Assembly (NCBI GenBank): GCA_964597035.1
Contig: CAZQWM010000014.1
Span: forward strand, 1-39,507
Length of the DNA: 39,507 nucleotides
Direction: 5' to 3'
Origin: Fen-1362 sp964597035
GTDB lineage: Bacteria; Planctomycetota; Phycisphaerae; Sedimentisphaerales; Anaerobacaceae
Part shown: positions 16,940 to 25,285 of the stretch, piece after piece
Position numbering within the stretch: the first letter of the stretch is position 1
How the letters are laid out: the number at the start of each line of letters is the position of its first letter
Notes under the pieces: generated by a model
Database searches by the model: none
Told to the model about the DNA's origin: nothing
What the model saw: only the letters and a program-made list of their open reading frames with translations
Program-made: the position numbers and the translations under genes

Positions 16940-18541
16940 ATGAACCAAACCGGTTCAGCAGCAAAAGTTACCATCATCGGACTGGACGGGGCCACCTGGA
17001 ACGTCATCGACGATGTCGTCCTCGACCACGCTATGCCCACGCTGAAAAAACTCAGAGACAATGGCTACTGGGGCGTTCTCAAATCAACCGAACCCGCCTT
17101 AACGCCGGCTGCCTGGACCAGTTGCATCACCGGCTGCTCACCACCAATACACGGCGTCGCCGGTTTTCGAAACTACCGCTTTAAAAACGATACACTCGGA
17201 ATCGGCAGCGCCTCGGATTGTCTCGTCCCCAATATGTTCCAGAAGCTCGGCGACCAGGATTTCTCCGTCGCGGCAATCAATGTCCCCTGGACGTATCCCT
17301 GCACCAATATCAACGGCATAATGGTCGCCGGTTACGGCTCGCCCGGCATATTCACATACCCGGAACAATTCAGGAAAGAGTTACTGGCTGAAATTTCCGA
17401 CTATGACATCCTCGCAAAATGGGAAACCTCGGAAAGTTATTCACTTGCCGAATTGGATACGAGGATTTCTCTCGTCGAAAGAAGCTTTATCCAGCGACTC
17501 CAGGCCGCCACACTCATCAGCAAACGAACAAGCTGCGATGTTATGATGCTTGTTTTTCAGGACCTTGACAAGCTCGGTCACTATATGTGGCAATACCTCG
17601 ACTCGGATAAACGCAACCGCTGGCCTGGGCATCGAGACAGAATGTTCAAAATGTTCTCCCATCTTGATTCGGTCATTGCCGGACTGCTCAAGCTCGGCAA
17701 TGATAGCTCGCTCGTTGCAGTCGTCAGCGATCACGGTATGGGACCAAAGCTCGTGAACGTCTATCCTAACCTGCTGCTCTACCAATGGGGCTATCTGAAG
17801 TTTCAAAACCCACTGCGACGCTTCATCCGCCGCACCCGTCGTAACCTATGGTCACTATTCGGCCGGAACAAACCTCGAATGTCGGTGGAAATGAAATTCC
17901 CAATCGACTGGGCCCGCTCAAAGGCCGTCCTTATGCTCGCCGATATCAACGGGCATCTTTTCCTGAATGTCAGGGGCCGCCAGCCGAAAGGAACCATCGA
18001 GCCGGGCGTCCAGTATGAAAATACGCTCGACGACCTGCAGAAACGCTTCTCGCAACTGCGCTCTCCATTGACGGGTCTGCCTTTGTTTGAAAAGGTTGTC
18101 CGCCCCTCCGAACTTTACAGCAGAGACTGTGTGGACAACGAACGCTTCGGCGACCTCGTCCTTGTGCCAGGCCCCGGCTGCTTCATAAAAACGAAACTCT
18201 CCGCCAAAATACCCGGCGCAGAACCATTGCCCGAAGATTCATCGCAGGGCTGTCACCGCCCGGAGGGCATATTCATACTCTCCGGCCCCAACATAAAGCC
18301 GGCCCGCGCCGAGGCAAACATAATCGATATCGCTCCAACTGTTTACGCTTCACTCGGCGCAAAACTGCCCAAATATATGGATGGCCGAGTACTAACAAAG
18401 GCCTTTAATCAGCAACCTCGAATTGAATACCTTGATACCGATGATGATTCGTTCCACATCGCCCCGCCGCGCGGACAACTCACCGCAGACGAGGAACAAA
18501 TAGTCGCAAAACGGCTCGCTGAGCTTGGTTACCTCGGCTAA
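16940..18541 (+). CDS. Alkaline-phosphatase-superfamily phosphodiesterase
   Basis: 533 residues from the ATG at 16940, one base after the upstream stop; an in-frame ATG at 16916 would add eight residues and overlap the previous gene. IGLDGATWNVID supplies the first metal-binding Asp, EPALTPAAWTSCITG the nucleophile region, QDLDKLGHYMWQYLD and AVVSDHGMGP further metal ligands, and GCHRPEGIFILSGP a late histidine, followed by IIDIAPTVYASLGA. This is the type I phosphodiesterase/nucleotide pyrophosphatase pattern. No signal peptide is seen, so it is probably cytosolic. Placed in a glycan locus, it may act on a nucleotide-sugar or phospho-glycan; that is inference. Its 3' end overlaps the convergent GT4 gene by four bases. 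Confidence 0.85.
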   Translation: MNQTGSAAKVTIIGLDGATWNVIDDVVLDHAMPTLKKLRDNGYWGVLKSTEPALTPAAWTSCITGCSPPIHGVAGFRNYRFKNDTLGIGSASDCLVPNMFQKLGDQDFSVAAINVPWTYPCTNINGIMVAGYGSPGIFTYPEQFRKELLAEISDYDILAKWETSESYSLAELDTRISLVERSFIQRLQAATLISKRTSCDVMMLVFQDLDKLGHYMWQYLDSDKRNRWPGHRDRMFKMFSHLDSVIAGLLKLGNDSSLVAVVSDHGMGPKLVNVYPNLLLYQWGYLKFQNPLRRFIRRTRRNLWSLFGRNKPRMSVEMKFPIDWARSKAVLMLADINGHLFLNVRGRQPKGTIEPGVQYENTLDDLQKRFSQLRSPLTGLPLFEKVVRPSELYSRDCVDNERFGDLVLVPGPGCFIKTKLSAKIPGAEPLPEDSSQGCHRPEGIFILSGPNIKPARAEANIIDIAPTVYASLGAKLPKYMDGRVLTKAFNQQPRIEYLDTDDDSFHIAPPRGQLTADEEQIVAKRLAELGYLG

Positions 18542-19668
18542 GCCCCGGCACCCAGCAGTTTCTCATAAACTCCCAGTGTCTCGGCTGCTGTCTTCGACCA
18601 GGCAAATTCATTTACGCGTTTCAATCCTGCCTCTATCAGCCGCTCACGCTCCCGCTCATCATTGCACAGGTGTTCAATCGCCTTTGCTATCGCGTTCTCG
18701 TCATAAGGGTTGACAAGAATGGCCGCGTCACCTGCAACCTCAGGCATCGAAGACAAGTTAGACGTGATAACGGGCACACCGCACGCAAACGCCTCCAGAA
18801 TAGGTATCCCGAAACCCTCGTATAAGCTGGCGTAAATAAAAGCATCGGCACAACCCAGCAACTCTTTCAAATCGTCAACCGGACCGGTCCGGATAATGTC
18901 GTCATCCGAATGCCCTTGCTCCCTTTCATCGAAGTCCCTCGATGGTACCCCGGCCACAACAAGCTTCGTCCCGTCGGGCAATCTTGTCTTGATGCTCTTG
19001 AACGCCCTGATAGTCCTCTCAATATTCTTGCGTGGACACGATGCCGAAACAGCCATCACGAATCTCTCTAATGACGTCCCAACCTGCCCTTCAAATTTCA
19101 GCTTCAAGCGACTCTTCTCGGCATCCGTTAATGGCGACAGACCCTCGTCCGCCGCCAAATGAATAACGTCCACTTTCTCCTCCGGCACGCCGAAAATCCG
19201 GCACAAATCCGTCTTTGTCGACTGTGAAACAGCTATGAAATGCTCGGCCCGCTGCACCGCCAGTTCGAACCGCCAGAGTTTCGACTCTCTGTAAAGCTCC
19301 GGCAGCATATACCGCCGAAGGTCATGAACCGTAAGAATCCGCCTCCCCCTCGCTCCCGGCGGCATCAGGTGGTGCACGCAGTGATAAATATCAAAATCTC
19401 CGACAATATGCTCAAGAGAAGGATATCTGCTGTATCTCCAGATGTTTTCGAGCCAGCGCGCCTTTATCGGCAGCGACCTGACGCTTACCCAGTCACAACT
19501 GTCTCCTGCAATCCGGCAAACGTCCCCCTCCCAGCAACGTGAGCTGACCAGCACCGCCTCAGGATGCTTCGCCAGCGTGTTGAATCCCCGAAGAAGTCCC
19601 GCCCCGTACGTGTGGAATCCGGAAAACCTGTTCGCTGCAACTGCATCAAAATCAATGGCGACTCGCAT
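18538..19668 (-). CDS. Family 4 (GT-B) glycosyltransferase
   Basis: 376 residues from the ATG at 19668 (MRVAIDFDAVAANRFSGFHT), which matches where GT4 proteins normally begin; an in-frame ATG at 19719 would add 17 residues and overlap lpxI by 19 bases. The N-terminal domain shows the GFHTYGAGLLRGF acceptor loop, and the C-terminal domain has VSASCPRKNIERTIRAF, FIYASLYEGFGIPILEAFAC with the E-x7-E motif, and VITSNLSSMPEVAGDAAILV. It probably acts on a lipid-linked glycan. It lies downstream of lpxI on the same strand, which suggests a role in LPS core or O-chain assembly. Confidence 0.92.
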   Translation of the reverse strand: MRVAIDFDAVAANRFSGFHTYGAGLLRGFNTLAKHPEAVLVSSRCWEGDVCRIAGDSCDWVSVRSLPIKARWLENIWRYSRYPSLEHIVGDFDIYHCVHHLMPPGARGRRILTVHDLRRYMLPELYRESKLWRFELAVQRAEHFIAVSQSTKTDLCRIFGVPEEKVDVIHLAADEGLSPLTDAEKSRLKLKFEGQVGTSLERFVMAVSASCPRKNIERTIRAFKSIKTRLPDGTKLVVAGVPSRDFDEREQGHSDDDIIRTGPVDDLKELLGCADAFIYASLYEGFGIPILEAFACGVPVITSNLSSMPEVAGDAAILVNPYDENAIAKAIEHLCNDERERERLIEAGLKRVNEFAWSKTAAETLGVYEKLLGAGA

Positions 19669-19700
19669 CGTTAAATCCGGCTCATTGACCCTTTCGTCCG

Positions 19701-20537
19701 CTATTTGCCGATAACGCATATCCCCATCTGCTTTGCCAGCTCAAGGGTCTCGCGTTTGTCGATGATTATCGTCTTGCCCGCCTCCACGACAAGACACTTT
19801 GCCCCGCAGGCCGCCAGCGACTTTATCGTTTCGATGCCTACGCACGGCACATCGAACCGCATATCCTGACCATGCTTCGCCGCCTTCAATAGCGTCCAGC
19901 CGCCCGACTTGCACAGCCGACCCGCTCGCTCAATCATCTCCGCCGTCCCCTCAATTGCCTCCACTGCTATCACTTCCCTTTCCTTGACGGCAATCGCCTG
20001 GCCTATATCAAGCTCCGCCATCCTTTTCACGACAGGCCAGCCGAACTCAATGTCACCGCCAATCTGCCCGCTCGGCTTGCCTCCGGTCATCGCCCCTTCT
20101 GTCGCAAGGTGTTCTTTGCAGTATTTCGTCGAGTCTTCCAGGGTTATTCCTCCACTGGCAAGTTCCTCGGCCAACGCCGACAGCAACGTCTCATTCTGTT
20201 TGTTCCTCCCCGCAAGCCGCCAATACCAAATCCGCACCGCCCGCCAGTCAGGCAGATAACGCATAATTCGCCACGGCGTAAAAATCCGGCCCTTCGCAAC
20301 ACGCCCCGCCATCATAGCCCTCGTAACGCCGTGCCTTTTCAGCTTGCGAATCCAGCTTCCGGGCCGGGCCAAAGGCACTGTGTAAAAAACATCCACCCGC
20401 TCAGCCAGCGACTCGTCAACGCTGCCTGCAAGACCCACGCAAACAAGCTTCGCTCCCGCCTTGCTCGCCCCCGATGCGATTATAAAAGGCAGCCGACCCT
20501 CACCCGCAATCAAACCAACAACGTCGCCTTCGCCCAT
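19701..20537 (-). CDS. lpxI: UDP-2,3-diacylglucosamine pyrophosphatase, LpxI type
   Basis: Lipid A enzyme that hydrolyses UDP-2,3-diacylglucosamine to lipid X and UMP; LpxI replaces LpxH in many non-enteric bacteria. The 278-residue protein has GLIAGEGRLPFIIA at the start, IGQAIAVKEREVIAVEAIEG in the middle and AKHGQDMRFDVPCVGIETI near the C-terminus, all typical of this family (formerly DUF1009). It lies 72 bases downstream of lpxD on the same strand, a functional pairing that supports the call. No LpxH-like metallophosphatase is in the window. Confidence 0.94.
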   Translation of the reverse strand: MGEGDVVGLIAGEGRLPFIIASGASKAGAKLVCVGLAGSVDESLAERVDVFYTVPLARPGSWIRKLKRHGVTRAMMAGRVAKGRIFTPWRIMRYLPDWRAVRIWYWRLAGRNKQNETLLSALAEELASGGITLEDSTKYCKEHLATEGAMTGGKPSGQIGGDIEFGWPVVKRMAELDIGQAIAVKEREVIAVEAIEGTAEMIERAGRLCKSGGWTLLKAAKHGQDMRFDVPCVGIETIKSLAACGAKCLVVEAGKTIIIDKRETLELAKQMGICVIGK

Positions 20538-20609
20538 ACACTCTTAAAACCTGCCTTCTCGCAATTCATCAGCCGATTTGGACCGTCCCGGGAAAAATCG
20601 CATCGGCTG

Positions 20610-21671
20610 CTATGGCTCTCCGGGGGTATACGTCTCGTCCTTGCCGCCCGACAAAAGCCGCTCAATCTGCGACTCCAGATTGCGGATAGTCTGACGCATC
20701 TCAGGCAGATACTGTATCATCCCGTAAGCCCGTTTGCCTTGGCTGGCGTCTATTGCCGGGGCGCCAAGCACCACCTTGCCGTCACTGACATTATTAATGA
20801 CTCCGGCCTGCGCCCCGATTGCCACGTTATTTCCAATCGTTATATGCCCCACAATACCCGCCTGCCCGCCGACGATACAGTGATTTCCCAGCGATGTCGA
20901 GCCCGCCACACCAACCTGTGCAACCAGCAGGCAGTGAGGGCCTATCTTCGTCCCGTGCCCTATCGCCACCAAGTCACCCAGCTTGCTGCCCTGGCCTATC
21001 ACGGTGTCATTCAGCGTCCCTCGCTCAATACCGCACCCGGCGCCTATCTCCACGTCATCCTCTATAACTACACAGCCAATCTGTGGTATCTTGTGATGTA
21101 TCCCGTTATGGCTGGCATAACCAAAGCCGTCCTCGCCGATTGTGGCGTTGGAGTTGAGTATCACCCGGTTACCTATCTTGCAGCCCTCGTATATCACAAC
21201 ATTCGGATACAGAATACAGTCGTGCCCTACCTGCACGTTCTCCCCTACGTATGTGCACGGATATATTATGCACCCGTCTCCTACTCTCGCTCCGTCTGCT
21301 ATTGTTACGTAATCGTAGATATGGCAGTCCGCGCCCACCTTGGCGCTGTCTGAAATCGTCGCCCGGGGGCTGATACCGACTTTCTTGTGTTTGCGGTGCC
21401 CGTGCAGCAGAACCATAATCTGCATAAAGGCATAATACGGGTCTTCAGCTATAAGAAGTGGCACAGACGCCGCAACCGTATCCCTGCCGACAATGACCGA
21501 GCTGGCTTTGGTGCCTATAAGCTGTTTCTCGTATTTGTCATTGGTCAGAAAACTTATATCGCCCTCGCGGGCCCTGCCAAGCGTGGCAGCAGAGCGTATC
21601 TTAACGTTTGCGTCTCCGAGCACACGACCGCCAACATATTCAGCCAGCTCACCGAGTGTTTTGGTCTCCAT
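20610..21671 (-). CDS. lpxD: UDP-3-O-acylglucosamine N-acyltransferase
   Basis: Adds the N-linked acyl chain to UDP-3-O-acylglucosamine in lipid A synthesis. The protein has 353 residues from the ATG at 21671, which has a GGAAGG ribosome site about eight bases upstream; the in-frame ATG at 21695 has none. The N-terminal uridine-binding domain includes TLGELAEYVGG and REGDISFLTNDKY; the rest is a left-handed beta-helix of hexapeptide repeats. Histidines matching the catalytic pair of the E. coli enzyme appear in VAIGHGTKIG and GIVGHITIG. The C-terminal helix ends in NLESQIERLLSGG. Confidence 0.95.
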   Translation of the reverse strand: METKTLGELAEYVGGRVLGDANVKIRSAATLGRAREGDISFLTNDKYEKQLIGTKASSVIVGRDTVAASVPLLIAEDPYYAFMQIMVLLHGHRKHKKVGISPRATISDSAKVGADCHIYDYVTIADGARVGDGCIIYPCTYVGENVQVGHDCILYPNVVIYEGCKIGNRVILNSNATIGEDGFGYASHNGIHHKIPQIGCVVIEDDVEIGAGCGIERGTLNDTVIGQGSKLGDLVAIGHGTKIGPHCLLVAQVGVAGSTSLGNHCIVGGQAGIVGHITIGNNVAIGAQAGVINNVSDGKVVLGAPAIDASQGKRAYGMIQYLPEMRQTIRNLESQIERLLSGGKDETYTPGEP

Positions 21672-21797
21672 ACTGCCGCCTTCCCAGAAAGTCATTGAGT
21701 CTTTGAATAGTCTAACGTGCCGAAGCTCCGCATTATAACAGATACCATCAGGCGGTCAACCCGAACTCGTAATCGGTAAAAACGCCCTGCCGCAGCC

Positions 21798-22850
21798 CTA
21801 CTGCAGAAGCGCCATTATCGCCTGTTCCTGCAAATCCTCCGAAACCGAAGACGCAAATTCAGGTCCCCGGCCCTGTAGAATGCTTACTGCTGGACCGACC
21901 GGCCCGTAAACTACCGGGTCCGTCGGCCCGAATACCGCTACCGTCCGCAATCCCAGCCCCGCCGAAAGATGCGTTATCCCGCTGTCGTTACCCAGATAGC
22001 CGGTTGCGCAGCTCAACAGCCCGACAACGTCCGCGAGCGACAGATTCGTAAACGCCCGGCCGATGGTCTCTATCTTCGCTATCGTCGATGCGCTGAACCG
22101 TTCCAGCTCCGCAGGTCCCAGCAAAAATATCACATCTATCCCCTTGTCCACCAGATTCCGCCCAGCCGACAGAAAATTATCCAACGGCCAGCACTTCTCC
22201 ATTCCTCCGCTTCCCGGATGAACGACAATCGGCTCACTCGTCGGCATAACGCCGAATTCAGCGAGCACTTCCCTGCCTCTCCTGATATCCGCCGCCGTCG
22301 CTTTTATAAACGGCATGCTTACCACAGTGCTGTACTCCTCTTCGGACAAGCCGCTTTGTTTGACAAACTGTTCGCGGTAAAAATCGCTGACGTGACTGTC
22401 GCAACCTTCTGCCGGCTTCATCACCAGCGCCATTACCTCGGCGCTGTGACTGCAGTTGGCCGTGAAAATCAGGTTCTGCTCGAAGTCACTGTCCGGCTCA
22501 CCGAGAAACGTCACTATCCATGCATACTCGGCAAACGCGAATATCAGGGGGTCCCCGTCCGCAAGGGCAAACTCACTGTCCCTGGCAAACAGCCGGTGCA
22601 GCCCCATCGAATCCACCGATTTGACCGCGTCAACGTTGCTCCTGCCCGGCAGTATACCCGTGTATTCGGTATGCCCTATCAAATCTACTCCGCCCGGGCA
22701 GACCGACCTCTTCATAAACTCCACTAATGGCAGAGTAACAATACAGTCCCCTATCGACCCCGGCTGTAAAATCACCCCTCGACGACTCTGCTGCGCAGCT
22801 CGCGCAATCTTCTCCCTGAGCTGGTCCACTATATTATTCTTCGCACGCAT
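21798..22850 (-). CDS. Family 9 glycosyltransferase (LPS heptosyltransferase-like)
   Basis: 350-residue GT-B protein. The N-terminus reads GVILQPGSIGDCIVTLPLVE, the GT9 acceptor-side motif, and the C-terminal domain has IVVHPGSGGMEKCWPLDNF, VIFLLGPAE and LGNDSGITHLSAGLGLRTVA followed by VFGPTDPVVYGPVG, the donor-binding region of ADP-heptose:LPS transferases. It probably adds a core sugar to lipid A. Whether this organism uses ADP-heptose is not shown in the window. It is 102 bases upstream of lpxD on the same strand and may start that transcription unit. Confidence 0.92.
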   Translation of the reverse strand: MRAKNNIVDQLREKIARAAQQSRRGVILQPGSIGDCIVTLPLVEFMKRSVCPGGVDLIGHTEYTGILPGRSNVDAVKSVDSMGLHRLFARDSEFALADGDPLIFAFAEYAWIVTFLGEPDSDFEQNLIFTANCSHSAEVMALVMKPAEGCDSHVSDFYREQFVKQSGLSEEEYSTVVSMPFIKATAADIRRGREVLAEFGVMPTSEPIVVHPGSGGMEKCWPLDNFLSAGRNLVDKGIDVIFLLGPAELERFSASTIAKIETIGRAFTNLSLADVVGLLSCATGYLGNDSGITHLSAGLGLRTVAVFGPTDPVVYGPVGPAVSILQGRGPEFASSVSEDLQEQAIMALLQ

Positions 22851-23346
22851 ATCATGCCCTCAGCACAACAACAGTATACCGTATCAAAACATTTCCCGTA
22901 AGCAGCACACTGGCCGTAGATAGTCGCTCTTGCCACCCAAAACCTTTTTACGTCCCAGAATATTGCTTCTCATCGCACGTAAGAACACGTTTTGAACACA
23001 ACCACCCAAACCACTATATATGGTATGTACCCACCGGCAAAACAATTTTGCCTTCTTGCCTCACCGCAGTAAAAATTCCTTCAATAAAAGCACTCCCTAT
23101 GCGGATTTTCAGCATTGAAAGCCTGAATTCAACCCAAAAAAAGGCGTAATCTCTGTTAAAATAAAGGGTTAAGCAAAAGATAAACTTCCTTAAAGTTTTC
23201 AAACCTTCGTTGTCGATAACAGCACTGTAAAGCAATATAAGGGTCCCTGAAAGGATTTATGGGACATACAAGATGTAGTGGTTTATAGCTCTTGGGTCGA
23301 AAAGATGGATTCTTTCGCCTGCGGCGTGACTTACAAGGTTGAAATA
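22851..23346. other. Largest intergenic region, AT-richer than its flanks
   Basis: About 500 bases between the GT9 start and the chosen FlgM-like start. It contains a hairpin with seven-base arms GGCAAAA and TTTTGCC around a three-base loop (23036-23052), an imperfect TA-rich dyad near 23012-23024, a candidate sigma-28-like promoter (23191-23219), and a GTCCC/GGGAC inverted repeat (23243-23265). Small open frames on the minus strand (for example 23014-23235) have no family features and I do not accept them. I see no tRNA. Confidence 0.5.
23191..23219 (+). promoter_or_regulatory. Possible sigma-28 (FliA/SigD)-like promoter
   Basis: TAAAGTTT at 23191 and GTCGATAA at 23212 resemble the flagellar sigma-28 consensus (TAAAGTTT, about 11 bases, GCCGATAA). 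The spacing is 13, two longer than ideal. Support comes mainly from the downstream gene encoding a FlgM-like anti-sigma protein, a known sigma-28 target elsewhere. Confidence 0.3.
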
Positions 23347-23628
23347 ATGTGCGATTCCGTTGGTAAAGACTGGCTTGCAGATTCACAGCACAATCTCGTT
23401 CCGATGTTTGATGGTTTGACTGCAGACGATGATATTCTTATGGAGGAAATCCTCCAGAATATGAACACCACACCCATCGGCCAGGTGCTAAAGAAGATTG
23501 CTTCACTGCCCGAAATGAGAAGGCAAAAAGTCCTCAAGGTTCGACGACAGCTCACCGAAGGGACATACGACCTCAACGAGCGCCTGGACCTCACCCTCGA
23601 AAAAGTCCTCGACGATTTAGACCCCTGA
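23347..23628 (+). CDS. Small FlgM-like protein (candidate anti-sigma-28 factor)
   Basis: 93 residues from the ATG at 23347, with AAGG eight bases upstream; in-frame ATGs at 23305 and a GTG or ATG near 23278 would extend it to 116. The C-terminal half, KVRRQLTEGTYDLNERLDLT followed by LEKVLDDL, resembles the FlgM sigma-binding region (V-R-x-I-x-x-G-T-Y-x-V/L-x pattern). FlgM holds sigma-28 inactive until the flagellar hook is complete. The N-terminal half is acidic and shows no known domain. No other flagellar gene is in the window, so the call rests on a short motif and on the sigma-28-like promoter, and is tentative. It is monocistronic and its end faces an intrinsic terminator for the opposing operon. 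Confidence 0.55.
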   Translation: MCDSVGKDWLADSQHNLVPMFDGLTADDDILMEEILQNMNTTPIGQVLKKIASLPEMRRQKVLKVRRQLTEGTYDLNERLDLTLEKVLDDLDP

Positions 23629-23629
23629 A

Positions 23630-23666
23630 AAAAAACCAGCCGAGCTTTGCCCCACCACGCTCGGCT
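23630..23666 (-). terminator. Intrinsic terminator of the ispE-spoVG operon
   Basis: Perfect eight-base arms, AGCCGAGC (23638-23645) and GCTCGGCT (23659-23666), with a 13-base loop. On the minus strand the stem is followed after GG by eight Ts, the classic Rho-independent form. It lies 130 bases beyond the spoVG stop and directly after the convergent FlgM-like gene. On the plus strand there is no T-run, so it works best for the minus operon. Confidence 0.8.
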
Positions 23667-23676
23667 GTATCAACAA

Positions 23677-23692
23677 TCCCGATAAATCGGGA
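23677..23692. repeat. Palindrome TCCCGATAAATCGGGA, first copy
   Basis: Perfect 16-base palindrome with arms TCCCGAT and ATCGGGA around AA. Its core recurs, in opposite orientation, at 25236-25255 on the other side of the spoVG-ispE operon. The pair may be copies of a dispersed palindromic repeat of the genome. Confidence 0.55.
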
Positions 23693-23795
23693 CTGCTGCT
23701 CATTATACACCCAGCCCGCCCCTCTGCCACCCGGGGCGGTCTGACAAGACCTTAATATTATTACCCTGCTGAAAAACTACCGTGCCGATACCCGA

Positions 23796-24236
23796 TTATG
23801 TCACTACCTCGGGTACTTCGTCGTCCGGCTCATCCATATCAACCGGCTTATAACCCGGCTGCTTCGACTTCTCCATCTCCTCCTTGAAAGCGGCAATAAG
23901 CTTGTCCTGAATCTTCCTGCGGCACTCGGCGTTTATAGGATGTGCGATGTCCGCGTGCAGCTTCATCCTGCCCTTCATATCCTTCCTCGCTCGTTCCTCA
24001 GGCAAAGACGCTCCGCAGTTGTTGCAGAACTTCGCCCGAAGATGGTTCTTCCCACCGCACTTCTCACAATGGTCGCTCATCTTCCTCGAAGGCATCGCAA
24101 CAAAGTATCCGTTGGTCCCTTCGATTATCTTGATATCACGAACCACAAACTCATTGTCGAATGTCGCCGAGCAGAACGCCTTCAACCTGTCATCCTTGTT
24201 GTCTATTAGCTTAACTCTCACTTCGCTGATTTCCAT
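23796..24236 (-). CDS. spoVG: SpoVG-family regulator with an inserted zinc ribbon
   Basis: 146 residues. The N-terminal half (EISEVRVKL, LKAFCSATFDNEFVVRDIKI, IEGTNGYFVAMPSRK) is the SpoVG core, a small DNA/RNA-binding regulator that affects septation and other processes in Firmicutes; DIAHPINAECRRKIQ near residues 96-110 is its conserved end. Between them, where B. subtilis SpoVG has a short loop, lies a CxxC-N10-CxxC zinc ribbon (Cys57, 60, 71, 74). The acidic C-terminal tail is longer than usual. It lies 23 bases downstream of ispE; ispE and spoVG are also near neighbours in Firmicutes. The target sites are unknown. Confidence 0.92.
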   Translation of the reverse strand: MEISEVRVKLIDNKDDRLKAFCSATFDNEFVVRDIKIIEGTNGYFVAMPSRKMSDHCEKCGGKNHLRAKFCNNCGASLPEERARKDMKGRMKLHADIAHPINAECRRKIQDKLIAAFKEEMEKSKQPGYKPVDMDEPDDEVPEVVT

Positions 24237-24259
24237 TTGTTATGCCTCGCCTAAAAAGT

Positions 24260-25159
24260 TCACCAACTGTTGTTGTGCACAATTATGCTTTTCAAACCAG
24301 ATTCACGATTGCATTTCTCCCGATAGCTCCTGACTCCTTCCTCATTGCTGTTGTTAACAATGCAGTACATCGACGAACCACTCCCGCTCAGGCACATCGG
24401 CCCGACTCCAGGTGATTCATTCCTCTTCTTGTGCTCTCTAAGTTCCGTATATATTTCAAAGCAACTTTCCTGAAGCACATTTGCGCACATTCCGCAAACT
24501 AAATCAATCCTGTTTTTCTCAATATAGCCCGATATTTCCTCATGCAGTTGCTTATAAGTGCCCTCGTCATGCCGGTAATTGGCATAAACCCTTTGAGTAG
24601 AAACACTTATATTGGGGATAACCAGCAGCGCCGAAAATTTATACCAGTTTAACTTTTCGACCTTTTCTCCTCTTCCAGTGCACAACGCCAAAGGCCCGTC
24701 GAGAAAAAACGCAACGTCGCTGCCCAATTTCGCCGCTAATTCCGCAAGCTCGTCTTTATCCAGCCCGAGCTTACAATACTCGTTGATTCCCATCAGCGTC
24801 GCCGCAGCGTCACTGCTGCCCGAGCCAAGCCCCGCCCCCGCAGGGACATTCTTCGTCAGTGTGATTTTAACATCCGCCGAACGTCCGCTTGTCTCGAACG
24901 CCAGCTTCGCCGCCTTATATACAAGGTTCTGCTCACCCTCCGGCGACCACTCAGGCCCACCACATATAAGCTCGATGCCTGCCTGCCGTCCCGGCTCGAT
25001 GAGAATCTCATCGTACCAGTCAATCTTGGCCATTATCGATTCGATATCGTGATAGCCGTCCTCGCGCTTCCCCGCCACAAGCAGACAGAGATTGATTTTC
25101 CCCGGCGCCCGCACCAGCAACGCGCCACCAACTTGCTCAAACTGTTCTTTATTAGCCAT
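24260..25159 (-). CDS. ispE: 4-diphosphocytidyl-2-C-methyl-D-erythritol kinase
   Basis: GHMP kinase of the MEP pathway, phosphorylating CDP-ME at the 2-hydroxyl with ATP. The 299-residue protein has APGKINLCLLVAGKREDGYH with the catalytic lysine and the substrate-binding tail, the ATP-binding PAGAGLGSGSSDAA at residues 106-119, LGSDVAFFLDGPLALCTGRGE, and a C-terminal GVGPMCLSGSGSSMY motif 3. It is the third MEP gene type in the window, with ispC and ispG, but is not in an operon with them. It leads the ispE-spoVG operon. Confidence 0.96.
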   Translation of the reverse strand: MANKEQFEQVGGALLVRAPGKINLCLLVAGKREDGYHDIESIMAKIDWYDEILIEPGRQAGIELICGGPEWSPEGEQNLVYKAAKLAFETSGRSADVKITLTKNVPAGAGLGSGSSDAAATLMGINEYCKLGLDKDELAELAAKLGSDVAFFLDGPLALCTGRGEKVEKLNWYKFSALLVIPNISVSTQRVYANYRHDEGTYKQLHEEISGYIEKNRIDLVCGMCANVLQESCFEIYTELREHKKRNESPGVGPMCLSGSGSSMYCIVNNSNEEGVRSYREKCNRESGLKSIIVHNNSW

Positions 25160-25235
25160 AATGACTCGTTTACAGTATAATCACTTATTCTTATTCTGAA
25201 CACGAAAATTGAAAACAGCTAAATTCTGTGTTTAG

Positions 25236-25255
25236 CCCCCCGATTTATCGGGGGG
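25236..25255. repeat. 20-base perfect palindrome, second copy of the CCCGAT repeat
   Basis: CCCCCCGAT and ATCGGGGGG around TT, in the short region between the divergent ispE and channel genes. The core matches the 23677-23692 palindrome in reverse orientation. On the plus strand it is followed by TTCTC only, so a terminator role is doubtful. Confidence 0.55.
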
Positions 25256-25285
25256 TTCTCGTCCTCTACGTAGCGGATAAGTGGT

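Noticed and set aside
20109..21353. 414-residue plus-strand open frame
   Set aside because: It lies antisense to lpxI and lpxD, both of which have clear family motifs; its composition is that of a shadow frame.
23014..23235. 73-residue minus-strand frame in the large intergenic region
   Set aside because: No ribosome site, no domain, and it overlaps the candidate promoter of the next gene.
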